Of a DNA stretch of 64,000 nucleotides, positions 54,209 to 63,147 are shown piece by piece. The first letter of the stretch is position 1; each line of letters begins with the position of its first letter. Location of the stretch: the NCBI GenBank assembly GCA_903994635.1, contig CAJEXQ010000008.1, positions 1 through 64,000 on the forward strand. Direction: 5' to 3'. The DNA is from an uncultured Chlorobiaceae bacterium. Lineage in GTDB: Bacteria; Bacteroidota; Chlorobiia; Chlorobiales; Chlorobiaceae. The notes under the pieces are model-generated. The model saw only the letters and a program-made list of their open reading frames with translations. It searched no databases and was not told the DNA's origin. A program made the position numbers and the translations under genes.

Positions 54209-55099
54209 TTACTGCGGACTCTTTTTATCAAATTGCTCCGAAAATTCAAAATGCTTTTTTAGTTCTCCTGCAAATCGGGCAGTATCTTCAAGCATGGGCA
54301 GGTGGCCAAGCTCCATGAACTTTGCAAGGTTCGTTGGTGCCCCTGATTCAGCCTTCCGTGTATTATAGAGCGTGATGGTGCCTTCAGGTGGAATTGTGTG
54401 ATCGGCCATTCCGACACTGCAGAGAAGGGGAGATGAGATAGAGAGTACATGGCGAGTATATGTTCTCAGCACATCCCGGTCAATAGAAAACTTTCCCACC
54501 GCAATGGTAGCCTCCTTGTCGGACTGGGTAAAGTCCTCAATCAGGATATCCTGATACTTCAGGGGAATCTCTTTTGTAGCTGCACGCTTGATAAAGATGT
54601 TTTTCAGGGGCTCGTGCTGAAAAATATTACGGAAATTCAGGGAGAGATCGATCAGGCCGCCAAGAAAAAAGAGGCCAAGTGAGGTAAAAGGGGTCTCTTC
54701 AAAAATACCGCAGGCAATTATTGTTGCCGATACGAGGGCATCGGGGTATCGGAGGCAGAGTTCAGTTGCCACCATTCCTCCCATTGAGTGGCCCACAATA
54801 TGCAGCTTTCCTGGTCTCTGGAGGCCGAGATGCTCAATGAGTTCTCCTGCTTCATCGGTAAAACCCTGAATGGTAAAGGTTGGTTTGTAGCCTTTGATGA
54901 TTGTTTTTCCCGTCCCGCTCTGGTCATAGGTAATGCAGCGGTATGTTGCCGAGAGCGTGTCGACCAGTGGTTTCCAGTATCGGGAGGAGATCGCCCAGCC
55001 GTTCACGAACAGCACTGCGATTTTTTCCTCTCCTGACGGATCTGATTCTGCACTGTCTTCGTAATAAAGCCGGCAGCGGGTTGACTCAAAATAACTCAT
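54209..55099 (-). CDS. Alpha/beta hydrolase
   Basis: The 296-residue protein shows FVNGWAISSRYWKPLVDTL (oxyanion-hole region), YDQSGTGKT, the nucleophile elbow IVGHSMGGMVATELCLRYP with Ser in GHSMGG (~115), Asp in VGMADHTIPPE and His in MELGHLPMLED. All three catalytic residues are therefore placed. ATG 55099 (MSYFESTRCRLYYED) is chosen over an upstream TTG. The substrate is unknown; a lipase, esterase or C-C hydrolase role is possible. It sits 12 bases upstream of the PBP gene, same direction, so they may be cotranscribed. Confidence 0.8.
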   Translation of the reverse strand: MSYFESTRCRLYYEDSAESDPSGEEKIAVLFVNGWAISSRYWKPLVDTLSATYRCITYDQSGTGKTIIKGYKPTFTIQGFTDEAGELIEHLGLQRPGKLHIVGHSMGGMVATELCLRYPDALVSATIIACGIFEETPFTSLGLFFLGGLIDLSLNFRNIFQHEPLKNIFIKRAATKEIPLKYQDILIEDFTQSDKEATIAVGKFSIDRDVLRTYTRHVLSISSPLLCSVGMADHTIPPEGTITLYNTRKAESGAPTNLAKFMELGHLPMLEDTARFAGELKKHFEFSEQFDKKSPQ

Positions 55100-55270
55100 T
55101 GAATATTTGTTGCTTCGGTTTTTCAATTGAAAACAAGAATCGCAATATATAATAACTTTTCTTCAGTCTTCCCACCCCCCCAAGCTCAAGCGGGGTTTTG
55201 TGACTCTGCAGCGCAATGACTACATTGACCAGGTAAGCAGAGGGTTTTCATTTTCAACAGCAAAGGCACA

Positions 55271-55942
55271 ATGGACTATTCACCTCCAGCAATTCTCTCT
55301 TTTCTTGTCGATTTTATTCTTCATATTGATACGCATCTTCAGTTTCTTGCGGCAGAGTATGGTCTCTGGCTTTACGGGATTCTTTTTCTCATTATCTTCT
55401 GCGAAACCGGGCTTGTCGTCACCCCTTTTCTTCCGGGTGATTCCCTCCTTTTTGCTGCCGGTTCGCTTGCGTCCATGCAGGGTTCCTCGCTCAACCCACA
55501 CCTGCTCTTTCTGCTCTTTTTTACGGCAGCAGTGCTTGGTGATACTCTGAACTACCAGATTGGACACAAGATTGGTCCAAAAGTATTTCAGTATCAGAAT
55601 TCACGTTTTCTCAATACCGGGCATCTCATCAAGACCAATGGTTTTTTTGAAAAATACGGTGGCAAGACGATTATCATTGCGCGCTTTGTGCCCATTATCA
55701 GAACCTTTGCTCCTTTCGTGGCGGGTATTGGTGTTATGCCATACAGCAAATTCATCCTCTTCAATGTTGTCGGCGCGCTGCTTTGGGTCGGGCTGTTTAA
55801 CTACAGTGGTTACTTATTTGGGCAGCTTCCCATTGTGCAGCATAATTTCAAGTTGCTGATATTTGCCATTATTGTATTCTCTCTTGTGCCACCTGTTATT
55901 GAGTACCTGAAGCACCGGTTTGGCCGGAAGCGGGATGTTTGA
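55271..55942 (+). CDS. DedA family membrane protein
   Basis: The 223-residue protein has the DedA core: [46 protein letters not shown], and the C-terminal [20 protein letters not shown] with the conserved Arg residues, [16 protein letters not shown]. DedA proteins are thought to flip lipids such as undecaprenyl phosphate or phosphatidylethanolamine across the membrane. About five membrane or re-entrant helices are predicted. ATG 55271 is the natural start. The tRNA-Pro gene follows after 327 bases. Confidence 0.9.
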   Translation: MDYSPPAILSFLVDFILHIDTHLQFLAAEYGLWLYGILFLIIFCETGLVVTPFLPGDSLLFAAGSLASMQGSSLNPHLLFLLFFTAAVLGDTLNYQIGHKIGPKVFQYQNSRFLNTGHLIKTNGFFEKYGGKTIIIARFVPIIRTFAPFVAGIGVMPYSKFILFNVVGALLWVGLFNYSGYLFGQLPIVQHNFKLLIFAIIVFSLVPPVIEYLKHRFGRKRDV

Positions 55943-56269
55943 AAATGTTTGCAATTTGTTGATAACTTGTTGATTCATTGCCTGATGCGTGCTTTGACTG
56001 GCATTTTTTACCTGAGAGCTTTTTTTATTAACCGATTATAATGAAATGGATTATCTTTTTTTTGCTGGTTGCTCTTACCTTTTCAGTATCAGTTACCTGA
56101 ATGTGCAGCTAAAAGGTTATCAATAGTGAAAATGTGGATAACTTCTCATGCCAGAATGGGATGGAGCCAAATAAACCTTTCGGCAGGAGGGTAAAAAGTC
56201 GGAGGCTTCAAAAAAACATTATATATAATTCAGGGATTTTTTTATTATCACTACCTTTTACTCGAACAT
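55943..56269. other. AT-rich intergenic region with DnaA-box-like sites
   Basis: No ordinary gene. It holds a perfect DnaA box on the minus strand (TGTGGATAA, 56133-56141, reverse of TTATCCACA), a one-mismatch site TGTTGATAA (55957-55965) and a weaker TTATCAATA (56117-56125). A 19-codon frame at 56041-56100 (MKWIIFFLLVALTFSVSVT) looks like a bare hydrophobic peptide and may be chance. The promoter for the tRNA should lie near the right end. Confidence 0.4.
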
Positions 56270-56343
56270 CGGCGTATAGCGCAGCCTGGTAGCGCACTTC
56301 CTTGGGGTGGAAGGGGTCGTGGGTTCAAATCCCGCTACGCCGA
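56270..56343 (+). tRNA. tRNA-Pro (anticodon GGG)
   Basis: A full cloverleaf can be drawn: acceptor CGGCGTA/TACGCCG, D arm GCGC/GCGC with AGCCTGGTA loop, anticodon stem CTTCC/GGAAG with loop TTGGGGT and anticodon GGG at 56304-56306, and T arm GTGGG/CCCGC with TTCAAAT. The CCA end is not encoded. The anticodon reads CCC and CCU proline codons. The radical-SAM gene begins 54 bases downstream. Confidence 0.95.
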
Positions 56344-56397
56344 CTCTCTGACCTCTCTTTTTTCCTTGTTGTTGGGCATATTCGGTACATTCGGCCC

Positions 56398-57651
56398 ATG
56401 GATGCCTTGGCAAAATTACAGATTCTTTCAGGTGCTGCCCGTTATGATGCGTCGTGTGCTTCCAGTGGAAGCAAGCGGGATGCGTCAACTTCCGGCACGG
56501 GAAATACTTCGCAGAGCGGGATTTGTCATTCCTGGTCGGATGATGGCCGCTGTATTTCACTTCTGAAGATCCTGCTCTCCAACGATTGTCGGTACGATTG
56601 TGCCTATTGTGTGAACCGATCATCCAGTCTGGTTGAACGAGCCTCTTTTACGGCAAGGGAGGTGGTCGACCTCACCCTTGAATTCTATCGTCGGAACTAT
56701 ATTGAAGGGCTTTTTTTAAGTTCGGCGGTCATGCAGAGCCCTGACTGTACCATGGAGCGAATGGTCAGGGTTGTTGAAACATTGCGTACCGAAGAACAGT
56801 TTGGTGGTTATATTCATCTGAAAATTATTCCCGGTTGCAGCAGTGAACTGGTGCGTAAGGCCGGGCTCTATGCCGATCGTATCAGTGTCAATATTGAGCT
56901 GCCCTCACAAATTTCGCTCCAGCGGCTTGCACCACAGAAAAACAAGGATGCCATTCTGGAGCCGATGGCGCTCATTGGCAGGGAGATAAATTCCAGCCTT
57001 GTTGAGCGCAAAGCAAGCCGGAATGCCCCGCGGTTTGCCCCGGCAGGCCAAAGCACTCAGATGATAATTGGAGCGAGTCCCGAGAACGACTTCCAGATTC
57101 TCCGTCTCTCCCAGGGGCTTTATAAAAAAATGAACCTCAAACGGGTTTACTACTCGGCTTATGTGCCTGTCAGTGACGATAATCGCCTTCCTGTGCTCTC
57201 TGCGCCGCCGTTACTGCGTGAGCACCGACTTTATCAGGCCGACTGGCTTCTGCGCTTCTACGGTTTTTCTGCTGAAGAGATTCTTTCGGATGATGCCCCC
57301 AATCTTGATGAAACCTTCGATCCCAAGACTGCCTGGGCACTGCGTCATCCTGAATTTTTTCCGGTCGAGATCAATCGTGCCGATTATGCCACGTTATTGC
57401 GTGTGCCGGGTATAGGGGTAACATCTGCCAAACGGATTATTGCAGCGCGCCGTTTTTCTGCAGTAACACCAGAAGGTATGAAAAAAATTGGCGTCGTTAT
57501 GAAGCGGGCGAAATATTTTATCACCGGTTCCGGGAGGACGTTTGAAAAGCCTGACCGGACACCAGCTCTTCTTCGTCAGCAACTGTTGCTTGGCGAAGGG
57601 AGTCTCATTGTGCCTTCGCGGCAGCTTGTTTTACCCGGACTCTTTTTATAA
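56398..57651 (+). CDS. Radical-SAM protein of the putative DNA modification/repair pair
   Basis: The 417-residue protein has the [4Fe-4S] motif Cys64-x3-Cys68-x2-Cys71 in SNDCRYDCAYCVNR, a SAM-type TIM-barrel and a C-terminal helix-hairpin-helix (LLRVPGIGVTSAKRIIAARR, ~340-360) as seen in DNA-binding proteins. This combination is the family known as 'putative DNA modification/repair radical SAM protein' (TIGR03916), which pairs with the DUF4130 gene found just downstream, and often with a uracil-DNA glycosylase. The reaction is not known. ATG 56398 (MDALAKLQILSGAARYD) starts the conserved part. Confidence 0.87.
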   Translation: MDALAKLQILSGAARYDASCASSGSKRDASTSGTGNTSQSGICHSWSDDGRCISLLKILLSNDCRYDCAYCVNRSSSLVERASFTAREVVDLTLEFYRRNYIEGLFLSSAVMQSPDCTMERMVRVVETLRTEEQFGGYIHLKIIPGCSSELVRKAGLYADRISVNIELPSQISLQRLAPQKNKDAILEPMALIGREINSSLVERKASRNAPRFAPAGQSTQMIIGASPENDFQILRLSQGLYKKMNLKRVYYSAYVPVSDDNRLPVLSAPPLLREHRLYQADWLLRFYGFSAEEILSDDAPNLDETFDPKTAWALRHPEFFPVEINRADYATLLRVPGIGVTSAKRIIAARRFSAVTPEGMKKIGVVMKRAKYFITGSGRTFEKPDRTPALLRQQLLLGEGSLIVPSRQLVLPGLFL

Positions 57652-57664
57652 GCTTATAACAACC

Positions 57665-58399
57665 ATGAACCGATACCTTTACGATGGAACTGCCGATGGC
57701 CTGCTTTCAGCCATTGCCTGGATCATTGAAGAGGAGCCTGATCCTGAACGGGTTGCTCTTGCGGAGCGTGAAGATACGCTCTTTGAAGAGGGTTTCTTTA
57801 TCAGTACAGATGCAATTCAGGCCGAATCGCTTTTTTTCCGCCTTCGCCGGCGGGCACCCGATGCAGCCCACACTCTCTACTCCTTCATGATGGCCGAAAA
57901 GGAGGGGATGGCAGGCAGCTTGCTTCACTACATTTCACTTGCGTTCACGCATGGTGACAAGATCAATGGATACCTTACCCATCCGGACGTTCGTGATATT
58001 GTTTCTATTGCAAAAAAAGCCGGAAGAGAGTTGCATCGAATGAAAGGCCTTCTTCGCTTCGAAAAACTCCTTGACGGTGCTTATCTTGCGAAAATGGGGC
58101 CGGATTATAACATCATTCAACCTCTTGCATACCATTTTTGTTCGAGGCTCAGGGCGCAGAACTGGTTTCTCTACGACATCAAACGCTACACCGCTGCCCG
58201 CTGGAGTAATGGTGCTCTTCAGTTTGGTTCTATCGAACAGTTTACCACTCCAGCCCTTTCAGAGGATGAAAAAAAGGTACAAGCCCTGTGGCAGACCTTC
58301 TTTAAAACCATAGCTATCCCCGATCGCAAAAATCCCCGCCTTCAAAAATCCAACATGCCGGTGAAATACTGGAAGTATCTGACGGAGAAGCAGGGGTAG
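57665..58399 (+). CDS. DUF4130 protein, partner of the radical-SAM protein
   Basis: The 244-residue protein fits TIGR03915/DUF4130: RYLYDGTADGLLSAIAWIIE at the start, then GKINGY-like HGDKINGYLTHPDVRDIVSI, AGRELHRMKGLLRFEKLLDG, the middle block YLAKMGPDYNIIQPLAYHFC and the end NPRLQKSNMPVKYWKYLTE. ATG 57665 lies 13 bases after the radical-SAM stop. Some relatives carry a fused uracil-DNA glycosylase domain; this one does not. The pair is predicted to act in a DNA-lesion or modified-base pathway. A strong terminator follows. Confidence 0.85.
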   Translation: MNRYLYDGTADGLLSAIAWIIEEEPDPERVALAEREDTLFEEGFFISTDAIQAESLFFRLRRRAPDAAHTLYSFMMAEKEGMAGSLLHYISLAFTHGDKINGYLTHPDVRDIVSIAKKAGRELHRMKGLLRFEKLLDGAYLAKMGPDYNIIQPLAYHFCSRLRAQNWFLYDIKRYTAARWSNGALQFGSIEQFTTPALSEDEKKVQALWQTFFKTIAIPDRKNPRLQKSNMPVKYWKYLTEKQG

Positions 58400-58478
58400 T
58401 GGGGATCATTACTCTTGGCCACTCCTGGTCAGAGGGTATGTCAGCAACTTCTCGGGTTAAATTCCGACAAGGGAAAAC

Positions 58479-58510
58479 GAAAAAGACCGGTGCGAGAACC
58501 GGTCTTTTTC
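58479..58510. terminator. Bidirectional terminator
   Basis: A perfect 13-base stem: GAAAAAGACCGGT (58479-58491) with ACCGGTCTTTTTC (58498-58510) and loop GCGAGA. T runs occur on both strands within the stem, so it can end both the plus-strand DUF4130 transcript and the minus-strand nfn transcript. Confidence 0.9.
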
Positions 58511-58532
58511 GGGTGGTGCTGTGTCGGAATTC

Positions 58533-59969
58533 TTAATCCAGGTTGGGACCTGTCAGCTTTGCGTGAATGGCTGCGGCTGCGGTGCGTCCTGCACCCATGG
58601 CAAGAATAACGGTTGCACCGCCGGTAACGATATCGCCGCCGGCATAGACATTATTTTTTGATGTTGCCATGGTATTGATATTCACAACAATGGTGTCGCG
58701 ATTGCTAACATTGATATCCGGCGTTGTCTGCTTGATGAGCGGATTGGAGCCGTTGCCGATTGAGATAACCGCCATATCGATGGGGAGAACAAATTCAGAA
58801 TCTTTGATTGGCACAGGGCGGCGTCTTCCGGAGTCATCGGGTTCGCCAAGCTCCATTCTGAGGCACTTTGCTCCTGTTAGCCACTGCTGATCATTTCCCA
58901 CAAATTCCAGCGGATTCATGAGCATGAGGAATTCAACACCCTCTTCTCTTGCATGGTGAACTTCCTCTTTACGGGCTGGCATTTCTGCTTCAGAACGGCG
59001 ATAGATAATGTAGGCGTGTTCTGCTCCAAGTCGCTTGGCTGTCCGGACAGCATCCATGGCCGTATTGCCGCCACCAAACACCGCCACATTTTTTCCCTTG
59101 CAGTTGAAGACCGGGGTGTCGTTGTCAGGAAACTGATATGATTTCATCAGGTTCACTCTGGTCAAAAACTCATTGGCAGAATAAACGCCAAGAAGGTTTT
59201 CTCCGGGGATGCCCATAAACCAGGGCAAACCAGCTCCGACTCCGATAAAGACTGCATCAAATCCCTCTTCTTCGAGAAGCTCATCAACAGTTACCGAACG
59301 GCCTGCGACAGCATTGGTAACAAAGGTAATCCCAAGCTTCTTGAGCCCTTCAATTTCAGTTTGCACAATCGTTTTGGGGAGGCGGAACTCGGGAATGCCG
59401 TACATAAGCACACCACCAAGCTCATGCAGCGCTTCAAAAACAGTGACCGAATGGCCAAATTGGGCAAGGTCGTTGGCACAGCTCAGCCCCGCAGGACCGC
59501 TGCCGATAACGGCCACTTTTTTCCCGGTTGAAGCCTGTACAAGGGGTAATTCTATATTTCCGGTTTCACGCTCATAATCTGCCGCGAATCGTTCCAGGTT
59601 ACCGATAGCCACAGATTCGCGCTTTTTGGTGAGAACGCACAGTTTTTCGCACTGGTCTTCCTGTGGACAGACTCTTCCGCAGACGGCAGGCAGCACATTA
59701 TCTTCCTTGATTTTTTTTGCAGCGCCAAGAAAATTCCCTTCCGCAATCATTTTGATAAACTGGTCGATCTTGATATTGACCGGACACCCCTTTATACAGG
59801 CAGGGTCTTTACACTGAATACACCGAAGAGCCTCCTGCTGGGCCAACTCCTTTGTATATCCAAGGTTAACCTCCATGAAATTCTTGTTTCTTGCTTCCGG
59901 ATCTTGTGCTGGCATGACCTGGCGCGGAATGGCAAGGCGCTCCTTTGTTGTGATTGATTGTTGCTCCAT
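58533..59969 (-). CDS. nfnB: NADPH-dependent flavin oxidoreductase, NfnL/SudA-type (GltD-like)
   Basis: The 478 residues resemble the small subunit of glutamate synthase: N-terminal iron-sulfur cluster Cys in RCIQCKDPACIKGCPVNI (~50), FAD motif VAVIGSGPAGLSCANDLA (~150), NADPH motif NVAVFGGGNTAMDAVRTAKR (~290) and the end VYAGGDIVTGGATVILAMGA. Placed with the gene at 60061-60906, it is best read as the large subunit of NfnAB, which couples NADPH, NADH and ferredoxin by electron bifurcation; the same pair is called sulfide dehydrogenase SudAB in Pyrococcus. In a phototroph it would balance reduced ferredoxin and NADPH. Confidence 0.85.
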   Translation of the reverse strand: MEQQSITTKERLAIPRQVMPAQDPEARNKNFMEVNLGYTKELAQQEALRCIQCKDPACIKGCPVNIKIDQFIKMIAEGNFLGAAKKIKEDNVLPAVCGRVCPQEDQCEKLCVLTKKRESVAIGNLERFAADYERETGNIELPLVQASTGKKVAVIGSGPAGLSCANDLAQFGHSVTVFEALHELGGVLMYGIPEFRLPKTIVQTEIEGLKKLGITFVTNAVAGRSVTVDELLEEEGFDAVFIGVGAGLPWFMGIPGENLLGVYSANEFLTRVNLMKSYQFPDNDTPVFNCKGKNVAVFGGGNTAMDAVRTAKRLGAEHAYIIYRRSEAEMPARKEEVHHAREEGVEFLMLMNPLEFVGNDQQWLTGAKCLRMELGEPDDSGRRRPVPIKDSEFVLPIDMAVISIGNGSNPLIKQTTPDINVSNRDTIVVNINTMATSKNNVYAGGDIVTGGATVILAMGAGRTAAAAIHAKLTGPNLD

Positions 59970-60060
59970 AGTGGTCGTTCTTTAAAAAAAGAGAGTTTGT
60001 TTATGCAAATAAAGCCATACCCGCAAAAAGAAGGGCAGAAAAGTTATTATGATGGCGTGT

Positions 60061-60906
60061 TTATAACTGCTTTTGCAGGTTGCACTTATGAACGAAGGCT
60101 TCCGCCGACAGCTTCTCTTCAGGCAGATAGATCTTGTTCCGGTCAGTCAGATTTTTAAAATCAACCAGGTGAGCATTGAATTCAGGGCCGTCAACACAGG
60201 CGAATTTGATCTGATTGTCGATGGTAACCCTGCAACCTCCGCACATGCCGGTGCCGTCCACCATAATCGGATTAAGGCTGACGACGGTCTGGATATTGTA
60301 GGGGCGGGTGACCTCAGCGATAGCTCTCATCATCGGGATTGGCCCGATAGCAAGCACATAGTCGATTTTTTTACCGGAGTCAATCAGTTCCTGCAGTTTT
60401 TGCGTAACAAAGCCATGAAAACCATAAGATCCGTCATCGGTGGTGATGTAGGCCTCATCACTGACCGTCCTCATCTCCTCTTCAAGAATGACAAGCTCTT
60501 TTGACCGGGCACCATTAATGGTAATAACATAGTTTCCAGCTTCTTTCAGCGCTACAGCAGTCGGATAGGCAATTGCAGCGCCCACTCCTCCACCAATGCT
60601 CACTGCGGTGCCAAAGTTCTCGATGTGTGATGGCGCACCGAGCGGGCCCACAATATCGTTGATGGTCTCTCCAGCCTCTTTGCTGTTCAGCTCTTTCGTC
60701 GATTTCCCCATCCCCTGCACAATGATGGTAATGGTTCCTTTTTCAGGGTCGGATCCGGCAATGGTAAGTGGAACACGCTCCCCCGTCTGGCCTACCCTGA
60801 TCATTACAAACTGACCAGCTTTTCTTTTTCTGGCGATACGGGGAGCCTCAATTTCAATTTTTTTGATATTTTCAGCTAAAAATTTTGCAGAAACAATTTT
60901 ATACAT
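60061..60906 (-). CDS. nfnA: Ferredoxin-NADP(+) reductase-like subunit, NfnS/SudB-type
   Basis: The 281-residue protein is built like PyrK/NfnS: a flavin-binding barrel (KRKAGQFVMIRVGQTGERVP, with PLTI), a nucleotide-binding half (GGGVGAAIAYPTAVALKEAG, then YVLAIGPIPMMRA), and a C-terminal [2Fe-2S] site with Cys in DGTGMCGGCRVTIDNQIKFA then CVDGPEFNAH. It is cotranscribed with the large subunit, 91 bases upstream of it. PyrK is an alternative name by similarity, but pyrD is 59 kb away and the GltD-like neighbour decides for Nfn. Confidence 0.85.
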   Translation of the reverse strand: MYKIVSAKFLAENIKKIEIEAPRIARKRKAGQFVMIRVGQTGERVPLTIAGSDPEKGTITIIVQGMGKSTKELNSKEAGETINDIVGPLGAPSHIENFGTAVSIGGGVGAAIAYPTAVALKEAGNYVITINGARSKELVILEEEMRTVSDEAYITTDDGSYGFHGFVTQKLQELIDSGKKIDYVLAIGPIPMMRAIAEVTRPYNIQTVVSLNPIMVDGTGMCGGCRVTIDNQIKFACVDGPEFNAHLVDFKNLTDRNKIYLPEEKLSAEAFVHKCNLQKQL

Positions 60907-61087
60907 TGGTTCTTCGATTTCGTATGATAATGGAGACTTGCCTGATTGGTACTATGGAAACTGTAGAAAGGTTAGATACAAAAAGGTAAACAATAATATA
61001 CCAATTTAAAAATTGGACAGGAGAAGAGTACCGGTTGGTGACAGTTGTTTCTAACTGTTTATTTCTCGCACTTATAAAGTTTGTTCT

Positions 61088-61693
61088 ATGATTTTTATTG
61101 CCGATTACGGCGCAGGAAATCTTCGTTCAGTTCTAAAGGCATTTGAATATCTCGGTGTCAAGGCTTTTGTCAGCAGTGATCCCTCCAGGCTTGCTGGTTG
61201 CAGCAAAGTCATTCTTCCTGGAGTTGGAGCATTTGGACAAGCGATAGAATCACTCAACGCATCGGGTTTTACTGAAGCGTTGCTGGAGCATGTTGACAAG
61301 GGAGGGCAGCTTCTTGGGATTTGTCTCGGCATGCAGTTGCTGTTGACTGACAGCGAGGAGATGGGCTTCTGGAAAGGAATGAACCTTATTCCCGGCAGGG
61401 TTCGCCATTTTTCAAGTGACACCGACAAAATTCCTCAAATAGGGTGGAACTCCGTTGATCAGCAGAAGGAGAGTGTCCTCTTTCGGGGAATTTCCGATCA
61501 CTCGTTCTTTTATTTTGTACACTCTTACTACTGTGAACCAGAGACCAATGACGCAGTTGCATCAACGACATGGTTTGCCGGAAAAAACTTTTGTTCAGCC
61601 ATTGAAAAAAATGGTATTTTCGCTGTCCAGTTTCATCCTGAAAAAAGCTCTGATGCGGGGTTACAGGTGCTTAAAAACTTTGCCGGGTGCTAA
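61088..61693 (+). CDS. hisH: Imidazole glycerol phosphate synthase, glutaminase subunit
   Basis: HisH supplies ammonia for HisF in histidine synthesis. The start FIADYGAGNLRSVLKAFEYL is canonical. The nucleophile is Cys79 in GGQLLGICLGMQLLL and the His/Glu pair is in AVQFHPEKSS near the end (~178). At 201 residues it is full length. hisA follows after 23 bases; hisF is not in the window. It is divergent from the nfn operon. Confidence 0.96.
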   Translation: MIFIADYGAGNLRSVLKAFEYLGVKAFVSSDPSRLAGCSKVILPGVGAFGQAIESLNASGFTEALLEHVDKGGQLLGICLGMQLLLTDSEEMGFWKGMNLIPGRVRHFSSDTDKIPQIGWNSVDQQKESVLFRGISDHSFFYFVHSYYCEPETNDAVASTTWFAGKNFCSAIEKNGIFAVQFHPEKSSDAGLQVLKNFAGC

Positions 61694-61716
61694 AACAGTT
61701 TTTTTAGGTATTTATC

Positions 61717-62487
61717 ATGTTGATTATTCCAGCAATAGACATAAAGGACGGGAAGTGTGTAAGGTTGACCCGTGGCGATTTCAGCCAGAAGAAAATATAC
61801 CTCGACAATCCTCGCGATATGGCCATTATATGGCGCAAGCAGAATGCCAGGATGCTCCATATTGTTGATCTTGATGCCGCCTTGACCGGGGAGATGGTCA
61901 ATTTTGAGAAAATCAGGGAGATCGTCACTAATCTTGATATTCCTGTTCAGGTCGGTGGCGGCATTCGCTCTGTTGATGCCGTGAAGCAATACCTTGATAT
62001 TGGTATCTGTCGTGTGGTTATCGGCTCGGCTGCTGTTATCAATCCTGGTCTGGTCGAAGAGCTTCTGAAAATCTATAGCCCATCTCAGATTGTGGTCGGG
62101 ATAGATGCTGAAAATGGCATTCCGAGAATAAAAGGGTGGACAGAAAGTTGCAGTCTCAAGGATTACGATCTTGCGCTTCAGATGAAAGGGATGGGAATTG
62201 ATCGGGTGATTTATACCGATATTTCGCGTGATGGGATGATGCAGGGTTTTGGCTATGAGAGCACAAAGCGGTTTGCTGAAAAAGCGGGAATGAAAATTAC
62301 TGCTTCAGGTGGGGTTACCAATGTTGATGATTTGAAAAAGCTGGATGAACTCAGCTCTTGCGGCGTGGACTCTGTTATTATTGGAAAGGCGCTCTATGAA
62401 TGTAATTTTCCCTGTCAGGAGTTGTGGTATAGTTTTGAAGATGGCTTAACCCTGGATCATAATTTTTCGACAGCGCGAAAAAAATAG
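61717..62487 (+). CDS. hisA: Phosphoribosylformimino-5-aminoimidazole carboxamide ribotide isomerase
   Basis: HisA opens the ribose ring of ProFAR in histidine synthesis. The catalytic Asp8 sits in LIIPAIDIKDGKCVRLTRGD; the second acidic residue lies in YTDISRDGMMQGFGYESTKR (~168), and phosphate-binding Gly-rich loops VQVGGGIRS and ASGGVTNVDDL are present. The 256-residue length is normal. It belongs to a hisH-hisA pair, probably followed in the same transcript by scpB, which begins 18 bases later. Confidence 0.96.
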   Translation: MLIIPAIDIKDGKCVRLTRGDFSQKKIYLDNPRDMAIIWRKQNARMLHIVDLDAALTGEMVNFEKIREIVTNLDIPVQVGGGIRSVDAVKQYLDIGICRVVIGSAAVINPGLVEELLKIYSPSQIVVGIDAENGIPRIKGWTESCSLKDYDLALQMKGMGIDRVIYTDISRDGMMQGFGYESTKRFAEKAGMKITASGGVTNVDDLKKLDELSSCGVDSVIIGKALYECNFPCQELWYSFEDGLTLDHNFSTARKK

Positions 62488-62505
62488 CAGATAACTGGTG
62501 CCCAC

Positions 62506-63147
62506 GTGCAGACGCATGACTTACAGTTGCAGCAACATATTGAGGCGCTTATTTTTGCCTCTGAAGAGGCTGTTACCCTCCAGGCCATCAGGCAGACTAC
62601 CGGCATAGAGCTGGATTCAGGCGAATTTCACTCCATTATTGAGCGCCTTAATGCCGAGTATGCAGAAACAGGAAGGACGTTTCTGATTCACCGTATTGCC
62701 GGGGGTTATCGTTTTCTTGCCAGACCGGAATACAGTGAGATCCTCAAAAAACTTTTTGCTCCAAAAATCCGCAAAAGACTTTCCCACTCTCTTCTTGAAG
62801 TTCTTGCTGTTATTGCCTATAATCAACCTGTTACCCGGGGGGATGTCCAGCAGATTCGCGGTGTAAGCCCTGATTACGCCATCGACAGGCTGCTGCTTCG
62901 AGGCTTTATTGAGGTTCGCGGGCGGGCAAATTCTCCCGGCAAACCCCTGCAATATGGTACGACCACGGACTTTCTTGATCTTTTTCACCTCTCATCGTTA
63001 AAAGAGCTGCCAAAACTGCGCGAGATCAAGGAGATTCTTCAGGAACAGGCAGATCAGGACTGTCTTACCCAACAGGCGGGAGTTGAAACTGCTTTATCAG
63101 ACAATAATCAAGAGGAGACTAAACTCGAGCATGAAAAACAGCAGTAA
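62506..63147 (+). CDS. scpB: Segregation and condensation protein B
   Basis: ScpB bridges SMC and ScpA in the chromosome condensin. It has two winged-helix domains: QQHIEALIFASEEAVTLQAI at the start and ILKKLFAPKIRKRLSHSLLE, VLAVIAYNQPVTRGDVQQIR, GVSPDYAIDRLLLRGFIEV (~85-135) in the second, the most conserved block of the family. The C-terminal ~40 residues are Gln/Glu-rich and likely disordered. The start is GTG 62506. The pseudouridine synthase gene overlaps its end by 17 bases. No scpA is in the window. Confidence 0.93.
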   Translation: MQTHDLQLQQHIEALIFASEEAVTLQAIRQTTGIELDSGEFHSIIERLNAEYAETGRTFLIHRIAGGYRFLARPEYSEILKKLFAPKIRKRLSHSLLEVLAVIAYNQPVTRGDVQQIRGVSPDYAIDRLLLRGFIEVRGRANSPGKPLQYGTTTDFLDLFHLSSLKELPKLREIKEILQEQADQDCLTQQAGVETALSDNNQEETKLEHEKQQ

